Assembly: GCA_018350325.1 (NCBI GenBank)
Contig: JAEVLN010000015.1
Location: 2,253,289 to 2,317,288 of the forward strand
Direction of reading: 5' to 3'
Origin: Globodera rostochiensis
Taxonomy: Eukaryota > Nematoda > Chromadorea > Rhabditida > Heteroderidae
Length of the DNA stretch: 64,000 nt
The notes beneath the pieces were generated by a model. That model was not told the DNA's origin. It saw only the letters and a list, made by a program, of their open reading frames with translations, and made no database searches. The number at the start of each line of letters is the position of its first letter. Position 1 is the stretch's first letter. The position numbers and the translations under genes were made by a program. Positions 49,566-64,000 of the stretch are shown here, piece by piece.

Positions 49566-54471
<4,906 letters not shown>

Positions 54472-54600
54472 CTCTGAATCAGAATACCAAAAAATGCAAG
54501 TTCGGATAAACAAAAATAAAATACGGCACAAGAAACCCAATATATATAATAATGTAAAAAAGGTCAAATTTTGTGTTGTCTAAAAGTAAAAATCAATTTG

Positions 54601-56450
54601 TTAATCGTGCATTTCCTTTCTCATCTCGTTTATTTCCCAGAAACGTCCTCGCTTCATCACCGCGAACATTTTCTCCCGCTTCTGTCTCCTCTGTCTTCGT
54701 AGTTGTGACTTTGAAGTTGCTTCTTTTGCATCAATGCGTCCCATAGACTCGAAATCCTAAATTTGGCATGTTACAAATGTCGCTGCACAATTCCATGGTC
54801 TAACAATGTTGGGCGATAAACTGTCGTCGAACTCATCGTCAGAAATGCATTCTGCGTCACCAATTTCTGTGTCTTCGTCAGCAATATTTGGCTGCTCTAA
54901 ATTCGAAGATGAAGTGCCCTGGTTGAAAGTCTTATCGCTCTTTTCATGGCGTGGTTTTGTTTGTTGTGATGACTGAGCAACTGAGGCAACATTTCTACTT
55001 TTTTGGGTTGAAAGGACGGCATGAGTTCCAAGTGAACTGTAAAAAGCAGGCGAAGAATCAGCGGATGAGTGCGTTGCCGTCGTTTCTGCAACTTGTTTAA
55101 ATTCCTGAAACAAATGCTTGAAAAATGACTTCAAAAACAGAAAAACCTGTTCTATGTTGAAAAACTGTTGCATCATTTGTGCCGTCAATTGAGAATTAAA
55201 CTCATCAGCCATTACTAAATTGCTAGTCCTCATTGGCAAGACGGTATTTCCCATCTCGTCATACTCATTTTTGTCTAATTCCAACGGCATCCTCAAAAAC
55301 AGCAATTTAAATAACTTTCGGTAATTAAAAATACATTTTAGAACGATGTTCCCGGTCGGCTTTATGCAGTGCCTGAACATATGAACCTCTCTCGATTGGG
55401 TATCCTCTTGCATTCTCAAAGGCTAAAAATGTTTATTAATTTGTCTTCCAACACCTTTTTTCCCATTATTTGTCCTTAACGGATTCGTCAGTACCGTTTA
55501 ATGCATCATGCGAACTCCAACCAAGACGACTGATAAGATAGTTGCAGATCAAATACCCAGAACGATTAACTCCGTTGCTGCAGTTTACGCCAATTAGCAA
55601 ATCTTAAGGCAATTTGGTTACAGAATTCAGCCAACTCACAAAAACCATTGTCGTTGTTCTGTTCTAAAAAATCATCGACAGATTTCAAAAACAATTTCAC
55701 AACATCCATCCGGTACAAAAATCCACGGCCTGGGCACGCTATTTCCTTATAATCAATTCCAAGCCCCTCCAGGTCTTTTTTACAAAAGTATCTTCTTGTG
55801 TTGTTGCAATTAATTACAAGTCCCAAAGAGCGGTCGAACGAAGCCAACTGAAAATTTGTTTGACTCCAACGGCTGGAATAGAAAGAAAACCTTTTGAACT
55901 AAATCTAGGGTTGTAAAACGGCACTCCTTGGAAATTCTGTTTTGTAATTCAGGGTATAGCGGCGTTTTGAATGCGAAAATCCTTGATCCACCGATGGTTG
56001 CTCCAATTGGTTCATACTTCGTCCAGCTAAAAGGAAGGATTTGAATATATAAAGTCTAAGTCTTGACAGAAAAGTGACTGCAAAAATCAAAACACATACT
56101 CTGTGGGAATTTTGCGAGATGTTCTGACCATGGAGACGAACAATATTTAAGCAATTCACTTCATTTAATTTATTAAATCTTAAGTGATTTTCAAAGATTT
56201 TTAATGCGCAGAATTCCAATATTTGAAATAAAATGGAACTGTTTTTGTACGTTGTGCCTAAAGACCCCATGTGGTTACAGTTGTGAATCTGGTTCGGGGT
56301 ATTTCTCTATGTTGGAGTGGTTTAGATCCGAAAAAAATATGAATACCAATCGATTTCTCTCGTCGAGTTGGCATTTTCCCCTTTTAGCGAAATTTTCTTT
56401 TTTAATTTTCCCTGTACCACGAATTGCTTATTTTTTCCGCGACGCGACAT
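54601..56450 (-). CDS. DUSP11: DUSP11/PIR-1-type RNA 5'-triphosphatase
   Basis: Removes gamma/beta phosphates from 5'-triphosphate RNA; C. elegans PIR-1 acts in small-RNA pathways. Start at ATG 56450 (MSRRGKNKQFVVQGKLKKK, basic). A ~330 nt intron splits a Cys codon before WTKYEPIGATIGGSRIFAFK, matching the family RWxxYxPxGxxIxGTRFIAFK. Then SFDRSLGLVINCNNTRRYF, DYKEIACPGRGF, VDDFLEQNNDN, and the P-loop DLLIGVNCSNGVNRSGYLIC. The CX5R cysteine and arginine are present but the usual preceding His is Asn. Then RLGWSSHDALNAFENARGYP and a long acidic, Gln/Ser-rich tail; the last exon gives RRQRRQKREKMFAVMKRGRF, ending KEMHD*. Head-to-head with RFC2 (103 bp) and 129 bp upstream of DHX8 on the same strand. 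Confidence 0.87.
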
Positions 56451-56553
56451 TTTTCTGCACCACGCTCCAGTCATATGCGTATGATTATCCGTTATTTTCA
56501 GCTTTTTCGGGACATTATTCATTTTAATTTTTGCACATTGTTACTATTTAAAA

Positions 56554-58282
56554 ATGTCGATACCTTGGTGAGAATTTGAATCATAAAAAAAGAAAAAATG
56601 ATTTTGTTTAAGGGTTGAGAAATACAGGCCTAAAACATTGCGGGATGTCATCGGAAATCCTGAAATAATCGATCGCTTAATAGAGATCTCGAAAACAGGA
56701 AATATGCCGAATTTAGTTATTTCTGTAAGTTTAGAAATTTTTAATTAAAATTTTAAGAAATTTTTATTTAAAATTATTCTAGGGTCCGCCAGGATGCGGT
56801 AAGACAACCAGTGTTTGGGCATTGGCACGCGATATGCTCGGAGAAAAGGTTAAGGACGCATGTTTGGAGCTAAACGCCAGTGACGAACGGTAGTTTGGCT
56901 GTTATCGGTTCCAGAATTAATTTAATTCAGTGGGATCGATGTAGTTCGTGACCGTATAAAACGTTTTGCATCAACAAAAGTAACGTTGCCAGAAAACGCA
57001 CACAAAATTGTGATTTTGGATGAAGCAGACAGTATGACGGAGGGTGCCCAGCAGGCATTGCGTCGAATAATGGAAGTCAGTTTTCCCCCGCAGGGAAAAT
57101 ATCGGGCACGTAGCCAGGACGGGTGGGGACAGGGAGGGCCGTAGCCAGGGGGGGGGGGAATTCCCCTCCCCCCTCACCCCAAAATGAAATTTGAGAAAAA
57201 AAATAAGAGGGGGGGACTCTTTTGTTTTGAACTTTTACAATTTTTTTAACAAATTGCTACAAAAAATTTTGCTTTTTTGATAATTCCTTAAAATAAAATG
57301 CACTGGCGCTCAGATGGACAAATTCCCCATCCCAAAATTTTTTCTGGCTACGGCCCTGGGTGGGAACCCCAATTAAAAAGGGACAATTTTATTCCTTAAC
57401 AAATGGACTTTTTCAAAAATTTGTTCACTTTAATTTGTTAAGGTATTCAGCTCTACAACACGCTTTGCATTTGCTTGTAATCAGTCAGATAAGATTATTG
57501 GTATTTTTTGCGCGAGTCTTTTGAAAACCCAAAAAGTTTAGAGCCGCTCCAATCTCGCTGTGCGATTATTAAGTTTGGGAAGTTGACAGACGAACAAATC
57601 ATGGAAAGATTGGTTTTTGTATGCAATAAAGAGGAGGTTCAATACAACCCAGGAGGAATCACTGCCATACTCTACACGGCTCAGGGGGATATGCGGCAGG
57701 TGTTTAAACTTATTTAGAGAAGGGCTGGTTTCGGACTGTGTTTTGTTGGCTTAACAGAAATGAAAGCTTTTGCCCGAGTTTAACTTTGCCTGTTGTGGCG
57801 TTCACATCACTTTTAAAGGCGCTAAACAACATCCAATGCACCGCTGCTGGTTATGGAACCATTACAAAAGACTATGTGTACAGAGTGTGCGACGAGCCGC
57901 ATCCAGAGAAAATGTATCAGATATTCGACTGCTGTATCAACGGACGCACTCAAGAGGCATTTGATCTAATCGACGGATTGTACTGCTTGGGCTATTCTGT
58001 CGACGATCTCGTTGGCGTTATGTTCAAAACATCGGTAAGGAAAAAGATGTGAGTTTAGGCTTTCAACTCCGTTTCAGAAAATAGCTGATATCCCAGAAGT
58101 TTTGCGATTGGAATTTATTGTGGTATTCGCATATAGATATGACAACAATTCGTAGTCATTACATTCAGGAGATTGGGAAGTGCCATGCACTAATTGTTCA
58201 GGGTGTGGCGACTCGAATACAACTTGCAGGATTGGTCTCGCGTTTATCGCAAGTGAAGAATAAACTCGAGATGGAAAATTGA
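56554..58282 (+). CDS. RFC2: Replication factor C small subunit (RFC2 type)
   Basis: An AAA+ clamp-loader subunit that loads PCNA. First exon is 14 nt (56554-56567, MSIPW split) and joins [20 protein letters not shown]. Then Walker [40 protein letters not shown], Walker [40 protein letters not shown], sensor/SRC motif [40 protein letters not shown] and [20 protein letters not shown]. It ends [14 protein letters not shown] (58280-58282). The length of about 330 aa is normal. The ALNN and VCDEPHP segments favour RFC2 over RFC4/5. The intron in RRIME|VFSS (about 57077-57440) is inflated by a mobile element (57135-57357). The stop is 16 bp from the DUSP12 stop on the other strand. Confidence 0.93.
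57135..57357. mobile_element. Short TIR element (GGGCCGTAGCCAG) in RFC2 intron
   Basis: Perfect 14 bp terminal inverted repeats AGGGCCGTAGCCAG (57135-57148) and CTGGCTACGGCCCT (57344-57357) bound 223 bp with a G11 run, a poly-C run and AT-rich DNA. No coding capacity. A partial extra copy of the left end (GGGCACGTAGCCAGG) lies just upstream at about 57105. Non-autonomous DNA-transposon-like; superfamily not determined because target duplication is unclear. Confidence 0.7.
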
Positions 58283-58298
58283 CATCGTTTTAAACATC

Positions 58299-59688
58299 TT
58301 ACGGAATTATTTTCATTTCAAATGAATCGATCTTAGCCGCATGCACATGAATCCACGGTGTTACTAGGGATAGACACAATTTTAAATTAATCTTGTTATA
58401 ACCCACTGTACGCGCCGCAACCATTGCCGTTGAATTGGAATAAACATTCTTTACCACTCCAGTTGTAATGGCCTTTAAAGAAACGTGCGTTTTTTGGGTT
58501 CGTTTTGAATAGAAAGGGTAAATTTAAAAAGGAGAAATATATTAAACGACCTATTTTTTTGTGGCACTTGAAACAGATAAGCTGAAACGCATTTATTAGT
58601 TTAATTTTCTTTCCTCTGTAAACCTTTCCACTGTGTTCGTTCAGCTCCATCCACTCCATTGGAGTTATCAAATATATTAGCCCGCATTTCCCCACATTTC
58701 TAACACTATTATTATAAATAAATTACATAAACAACAAAATTATTTAACCTTTTATTGTCAATTTTGTGTGTTAAAACATTGAAATCAAAGAAGAGATCAC
58801 TGCGACATTTCTTGCAAGAAAAACGTTTTCCACCAACGGAATATTTCGCTGATTCGTTTAATGTGTACACATCTCCATCTATGCCTTAAAGAATTTATTC
58901 AAATTTGACAATATTATTAGTTAAATATGTTTTCACTCACTGACGTTTAACGGGTTATTCGTAACGGATTGAAACTCTTTGAACAACTTGGACTGCCTCA
59001 AAAAAGAAGAATCGCAGCGATACCCCAACTGTTCAAAAATTTCCAATTGACGCATGAAAGACGGATTTGGTCTAAAATATGAAAAATAAAAAAAAGGCGA
59101 CCCTTTTGGTATACTAACTGGACAATTGACCGACGCTTTTGCACATAGGTTAACGCTTCGTGCACGCTCCAACTGTGTTTTCTCATCAGATAAGCCACGA
59201 CGACTGTTGCAGATCGACTTATTCCGCACTGACTAAATGATAAATCAGAATGAGGCACTTCCAACTCTGTCCCAAAGCATGTTGACTAAAGTGTGGCGGA
59301 AAAAGTCAGTTCACATCTACTCTTACAAGTAGAATTTCTATTTTTTCTGATATTCGAAAAAGCGGACCAATGCACGACAATGTTGATCCCATTGTTGACA
59401 GAGTCTTCAATGTATGTTAATGCCCAAAGTAGTTTTTGACTTGCGAGGAGTTCTTCCGTTTCTATGTCGGACATCCGAATGTGCCGATATTCCACACCGG
59501 GAAGTCGTCGTCGCTGTCCGATATGGTCCACGGCTACTGTCAAAACGCGGCCGATCTAACAAATAAGGAAAACCTTCGGAATCATTTAAAAATGCGAAAG
59601 AACGACGTACCTTCGCATCTATCAGAAACTGAGGAGCATTTTCAATCGTGCAATAGAGGTAGAGCCGGTCCTCAATCTGAGACAACAT
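58299..59688 (-). CDS. DUSP12: DUSP12/YVH1 dual-specificity phosphatase with C-terminal zinc domain
   Basis: YVH1 releases Mrt4 during late 60S ribosome assembly and has stress functions. Start MLSQIEDRLYLYCTIENAPQ (59688). Then VEYRHIRMSDIETEELL and LWALTYIEDSVNNGINIVV. The P-loop is created by splicing HW|...|QCG to HCQCGISRSATVVVAYLM (HCX5R). Next KRRSIVQ, PNPSFMRQLEIFEQLGYRCD, then the zinc-binding domain: KRFSCKKCRSDLFF, PMEWMELNEHSGK, ICFKCHKKIG, GHYNWSGKEC. A last exon gives ITPWIHVHAAKID and FEMKIIP*, parallel to human ITPAFQIHKNRVDEMKILP. The final Cys pair (human EQCSCG) is spread here by about eight extra residues (KECLFQFNGNGCG). Stop 58299-58301. Same strand as SUOX, 246 bp downstream of it. 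Confidence 0.88.
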
Positions 59689-59934
59689 TTATGCCTTAAA
59701 TAATTGTACCAACAATTTTGTCAAATCATTCATAGTAATATGCAGTCGAATGGTTGAACTCAAAAGAAAAGTACAAGCTCAAAATATCTGATAAATAATA
59801 GGTAAAGAAAGTGTCAAAATGTTTGGCATTTTATGAATAGTTAATCCTGCACTTCAGTGAATCCGAAGCGGTTTGGCACAAATTAAACTTCTTGTCAACG
59901 GAGACTAGCTTCCTCCCCCTTTCCGCTGATTTGT

Positions 59935-62676
59935 TCATTCCACAAGCACTGTAACTTTGTGCCATGCGTTGTGCAATAATCCTCGGACATTCCAAAGTCC
60001 GGCCGCGGTTTCGGGCTGCGTGTTATAAGCTCGATCGGTCGCCTTGCAGACCAATTCCATTTGACCTTTCTCAATCGCTGCCTCGGGAATGGGCAGCTCC
60101 ACACTCCACAAAGTCCAGGCCCACATGTGTTCCAGGTCTTGCTCTGAACACTGCTCCAATTCTGCACATTTCCAGGTAGTACCACTATCGGAAGAAACTT
60201 CAACACGAATAATTCCTTAATTTTTTGAACCTTTCACTTTTCTTTAAATAAAAATCATTCAAACTTAAAATTAACTTCGAAATACAAACCTCTTCCGCCA
60301 CCACTCCAGGCATATCCACGAATTGTGACCGTCTTAGCATCTGGGGAAATTTTGGAGTTTGCATTTGGCACACAAATGGCACTTTGAACAGGGTACTCCT
60401 ATAGATTTAAAGTTTAGGATAAAATGCCATAAATAGTTTCGGACTTGAATTGAAGGAGTGGTATCAAAGGGTAACGGATCGCCAATTTGCACCGAATTAG
60501 GGAAAGCTTTGTAATCTCTTCGCTGCCAATTGCTGAAGCTCTCCTCATCGCTTAACCGAATGCCGTTCAACCATTTCACTTGCCGGGCTCCAACATTTCC
60601 GGGCACTATTAAACGGATTGGGAAGCCGTGGTCTCTCGTGAGAGCTTCGTCATTCATTTCGAATGCTAAATGGACGGTTGACAAATTAAGGGTAAAAATA
60701 TTTAAGGCGCTAGGGTATCACAAAAAATACCCTAAACAGTCGGGGCCCGAAACAACAAAATTGACTACATTTTCTTTAGAATATAAAAAAGGCATTAAAC
60801 ATACCAAGAACCACTTCTGGGTTCATCGCTTTTTCAAATGGAATAGATGCTCCATAATGAGCGCCTAAATATGCGTTTCCTAAAATTTATAGTAATTGCT
60901 CACCGGACGTATCAACATCTGCCCCCTCAAATTGAACGTGCTTAATGCGTTTGTCGTTTGGCTTTACGCCTGCGGCAATTAACACGTCCTAAACGAAGTT
61001 ACAATTGAAGACGAACCGATCAAAAGTTCGAACTCGAAGTCGGCATCCCTTCCATTTTGCGTTACTAATTGCTGTCCCTGTCCACATCAAACCCTGCACT
61101 TTTTTCGATTGGTTCATATCGTAGCGACGATTTCCTGCGCTGTCCGGTTCTATCAACAGAGTCAAATTCCGCAAGTCTTTACCATTGAATGGCAGAAATG
61201 ATTGTAACCGGCTCAAATTTGTTACGTAAATCGTCCACTGACAGTACAATTTGCTTATCAACGCCGATCCCATCAATGCGCACACAATGGGTTTGTTCGT
61301 GCGTCTAAAAAATAAAATTAGCCAACTAAAAGTCCACAAAACTGCAGAAATTAGTCTATTCATTACCCTCCAGCGAAGCCTATCGACCCAACGGAACCCA
61401 ATAATAAATATTTATTTTAACAAAATTGAAAGAAGAGCATTTGGTCAAATAACCGCAGTAAGCACAACCTCTGGGACAGACATGTGATTCCGAACAAAGA
61501 ACAGTTGGTTGGGTGTCAGGAAACTCTCCGTAAGCAAATCCGGAGGGCTTTCTGCATTGAAGGGCTTCTGCATGTTGACAATTAGTGCAGGATGTCTGGG
61601 CGGGTCAGCAGCAAACGGATCGTCCGATGGCACTTTCTAAAAGAAAAAATGAAACTCACATTTTCTCCTAGCCGGACCTTTCGTTGTTCTTCGAGTGTCC
61701 TAAGATCTTCCGAATTCAAAGTTCCGATTCGTAATTCTTCCAATATTTCTAACACTTCTTCCGTCTCATGTTGCGCATAGACTGCCCAAAAAGGTTCCTT
61801 AAAAACTAAAACAAATAAAACCTAAAATTAATAATGAAATAAAATGGAACCAGAAAGACGACTTTATAAAGATTTTTTTTTTTGAAAGATGGGGGGCAGT
61901 TTTACTATTACCAATATTGCATTTTGGTTGCTCGGTGAGTTTGGCGCAATTCTGTGAATATTCGGGGGTTATCGAGTCGCTGATACAAATATAACATCAG
62001 ATTCATTAATAACTATCGTGATCAGCGCTAGTTCTCAGAATTTTACCAAACCCTCAAACTTTTTTTGTGGGACCTGTAAACCCTAGACCCGGGTACGGGA
62101 CCAGCCCAAGCTCTAATTTTACTCACAATCGAAGCTCCGGCCGCCAGCAATATTTTGTCGCCTCCCGGATGAAGTGCAATAAAGTCCGTTATGTCGTAAA
62201 CGCCCTATGACAATTATATTAGGTACAAAAATGCGCATTTCTTTAGTTGTAAATGGTTGATGACCTGCTTAAACGTGACCCAAATTCTTTCAGCATCTTT
62301 CCCATGGCGTCTCACTTCTTCCAGACTGAAAGTGGGCAAATCTGCCCTTACTGGCAGGGCCATAAAATTGTGCGATGATGCCGCCAGAGGTTGTTCCTTT
62401 AGATGGCATATTCTAAGCAGTGGAAAATTCGGTTGAAAATCGCCTCTTTTGAATTGGTGGAACGCAAATCCCAATGAACCGCCAGCTATTGCCATATAAA
62501 CAAATCGCTTCACCACTGCATTTGTCCATCGAGTCTCTATGAATAAAAATTCTTTCTTCTTTTGTTCTGAAAAAAATAATACCTAACACTTTGGTGTATC
62601 CATAAGATGAGATATTTTTTGAGGTAGCTAAACGAAGAATTCTTAAAAGTTCAGAATGTTTCGTGAAATATTTCAT
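59935..62676 (-). CDS. SUOX: Mitochondrial sulfite oxidase
   Basis: Oxidises sulfite to sulfate in the intermembrane space, using molybdenum cofactor and heme. Order: presequence [20 protein letters not shown], a membrane segment [14 protein letters not shown], cytochrome b5 domain ([40 protein letters not shown]) and hinge ([19 protein letters not shown]). The Moco domain follows: [98 protein letters not shown]. The dimerisation domain has [20 protein letters not shown] and [20 protein letters not shown], ending VE*. The molybdenum-ligand Cys codon is split by an intron (TG|C) and is conserved. Joining the presequence to the body in phase needs an apparent 16 nt intron (62567-62582), so the first exon is uncertain; the in-frame fallback Met is at MAIAGG. 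Confidence 0.92.
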
Positions 62677-63430
62677 ATTTGGGCATTCTCTAAATTATGT
62701 ATGAATTAAAACAAAAATTTTGCAAAATTATAAAGTCGGTGTAGAGACGATTCAGGAACAGACGTTTCGGCCCCAAAGACAATTTGGCACTTTTAATGTC
62801 GGTGGCAAGTAGAGCCCGGTGATTTCACGTCTTGCGGGAATAGTATCGTCTCTTCAAAGCCGCTACGTTGAAGGCGCTCTCTCGCCGGGTAGAGACTAGT
62901 GATAAGAAATGATAAGAAATCGAAGACCAGAGAACGATATCGCATCCCAGTGTAGTGATTTTTTCCATTTCTTATCACTAGTCTCTACCCGGCGAGAGAG
63001 CGCCTTCAACGTAGCGGCTCTGAAGAGACGATACTATTCCCGCAAGACGTGAAATCACCGGGCTCTAGTGGCAAGTCTCAAATATTTGACTAATAAATCA
63101 TAAAAAATTCGAATATCTTGGAGGGGATTTGAACCTTGGTCGTTAGTTTAAATTTCAAAATAATCTAAATTTTGGCATTTCGCCTAATTTTGTCTGCTGT
63201 TTGGAGTTGACCCATATTTAGTGCTTTGGTAATGAATGTGGCGTGACATTACTGAAAATGAGATCATTAGATCAATATATTGATAACAATTGATAACAAA
63301 TTCCCAATCATTAACGGAAATGATCATTTTACTTTTATGTGTGTTAGTGAATTAGATTAATGATCGCGTGATTGAGTATTAATTTCAGACTAATATCCAT
63401 TTTTCCTTTCCTACAAGTCATCTTTCATCA
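62677..63430. other. Divergent intergenic region SUOX / mitochondrial-targeted gene
   Basis: 754 bp between opposite start codons, containing the foldback element at 62810-63067. The rest is AT-rich (63100-63420) with no exon-like signal; it should include both promoters. Confidence 0.5.
62810..63067. mobile_element. Foldback MITE, hAT-like, with 8 bp target-site duplication
   Basis: Two ~102 bp arms (62810-62911 and 62966-63067) are inverted copies with about one mismatch (TTCAAAGCC versus TTCAGAGCC), around a 54 bp centre. The ends read TAGAGCCCGG...CCGGGCTCTA. The flanks are identical 8-mers GTGGCAAG at 62802-62809 and 63068-63075, a direct target duplication. An 8 bp duplication and TAGAG-type ends fit the hAT superfamily. 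There is no coding capacity, and the arm match suggests recent insertion. Confidence 0.9.
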
Positions 63431-63536
63431 ATGTTCATCAAATTGCTGCCATTTTTATCCCTAAAAATAAGACAACCAATGGCCGTGGTGGCCTCACGCA
63501 CTCTTATACAACAAGCTAGGAAATTGTCAACACCTG
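63431..63536 (+). CDS. First exon of a mitochondrial-targeted protein (continues in later DNA)
   Basis: ATG 63431 opens MFIKLLPFLSLKIRQPMAVV followed by ASRTLIQQARKLSTPG and a strong donor CACCTG|GTAAGT at 63537. The translation is Arg/Lys/Ser/Leu-rich, lacks acidic residues, and has an ARKLST pattern like a matrix-processing site. It is very likely a presequence exon. The mature protein is not in this window, or lies in small exons I cannot connect. The product is unknown. Confidence 0.5.
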
Positions 63537-63816
63537 GTAAGTTATTGAAATTTTTGCAATTATTAAAATTTATTTATAATACACGTCTAAATTTTTCGGA
63601 GAATTATTCTTTATTAAATAGTGTGGAACTGTTAGTAAAATCTTAATAAAATAGATTGCAGTTCATGCTATTAGCAATCTATTTGAGTTTACTGCAAAGT
63701 AATCACGCGATTTTGTCTGCTCGTTTGCTAGTTACTGATAACATTCGACGGTTCGTCCTTTTTCTCTGTCTATTCCCTAATCTATACGCTTCCCCCTCAT
63801 TTACTCCGTTTCCTCA

Positions 63817-63978
63817 ATGTCACATTCCGCCCTAACTAACAAAATAACACATAAAACTTCGAGCCTATTGGATGAATTCAAAAAGATTCAAATCGACGAA
63901 ATTTCTAATGAGAGAGAAGCGACTAATTTGGCGCTTTTGAAGCAAAGGCAAAGAACGCGAAGTTTTTTGGGTATTTAG
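63817..63978 (+). CDS. Possible 53-residue coiled-coil frame near window end
   Basis: ATG 63817 to TAG 63976-63978 encodes a charged, helix-prone peptide (KTSSLLDEFKKIQIDEIS, NEREATNLALLKQRQR). The final GTATTTAG could also be an intron start, making this the first exon of a gene that runs past the window. 63537-63816 is AT-rich and uninformative. Confidence 0.3.
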   Translation: MSHSALTNKITHKTSSLLDEFKKIQIDEISNEREATNLALLKQRQRTRSFLGI

Positions 63979-64000
63979 TTTAAACTTAATCGCGTGATGA

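Noticed and set aside
59286..59400. DUSP12 P-loop apparently broken (VVHWSAFSN).
   Set aside because: The frame runs into an intron; splicing gives HCQCGISRS, an intact CX5R motif.
61130..61200. Sulfite oxidase seemed to have Ser instead of the molybdenum-ligand Cys (DSAGNRR in the long open frame).
   Set aside because: The open frame runs through an intron. Removing GTAAAG...GGACAG joins TG to C and gives AIQC|AGNRR, so the Cys is conserved.
63110..63200. Reverse-strand GGTTCAAATCCCC, tRNA- or SINE-like.
   Set aside because: I could not fold an acceptor stem or find a convincing A box; it may be a worn tRNA-derived fragment but is not supported.

Overview
This is a eukaryotic, intron-dense chromosomal window from a nematode. 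Genes are packed on both strands, most introns are 40-60 bp with short T-rich 3' splice sites (TTTAG/TTTCAG), neighbouring genes lie 16-500 bp apart, and the three-finger protein and several other families look nematode-like. At least two introns use a GC donor whose position is fixed by reading frame and homology, and poly-G/poly-C tracts are very common. GC-AG introns are a reported feature of cyst nematode genomes (Globodera/Heterodera), so a tylenchid plant parasite is my best guess. This is inference: no species-diagnostic gene is present. No parasitism effector cluster, CRISPR array, rRNA or convincing tRNA was seen. Layout left to right. 1-5.0 kb: 3' end of a KIDINS220-like gene (+), then the ribosome-biogenesis WD protein PWP2 (-). 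5.5-14.8 kb: an N-terminally short TTC7 (+), a YANK/STK32-type kinase (-), a MEAK7-type TLDc protein (-), and a tandem pair of small mitochondrial import genes (TOM5-like candidate, then TIM8; +). 16.2-25.4 kb: a GPI-type three-finger (activin-receptor-ectodomain-like) protein (+), an S9 prolyl-oligopeptidase-family enzyme (-), ALDH7A1 (-), and a membrane-anchored TYW1-type flavodoxin lacking the radical-SAM half (+). 25.6-40.8 kb: MRE11, clathrin heavy chain and a NOVA-type KH protein (all -), with a 2.7 kb AT-rich gap holding a ~172 bp tandem repeat. 41.5-49.0 kb: USP8 (-), a stand-alone MogA/gephyrin-G protein (+) and a SEPT6-group septin (-). 49.6-62.7 kb: DHX8/PRP22 helicase and DUSP11/PIR-1 RNA triphosphatase (both -, operon-like), RFC2 (+), DUSP12/YVH1 and sulfite oxidase (both -). 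62.8-64 kb: a complete 258 bp foldback element with an 8 bp target duplication, then the first exon of a mitochondrial-targeted protein. Functionally this is mostly a housekeeping region. PWP2, DHX8 and PIR-1 act on RNA; MRE11 and RFC2 on DNA; clathrin, USP8, TTC7 and septin on membrane and trafficking; TIM8, ALDH7A1, SUOX and MogA on mitochondria and metabolism. MogA makes the cofactor that SUOX needs. Gene ends given are start and stop codons (UTRs not predicted). CDS entries span introns. Exon borders were inferred from frame and family similarity recalled from memory, not from transcripts or searches.
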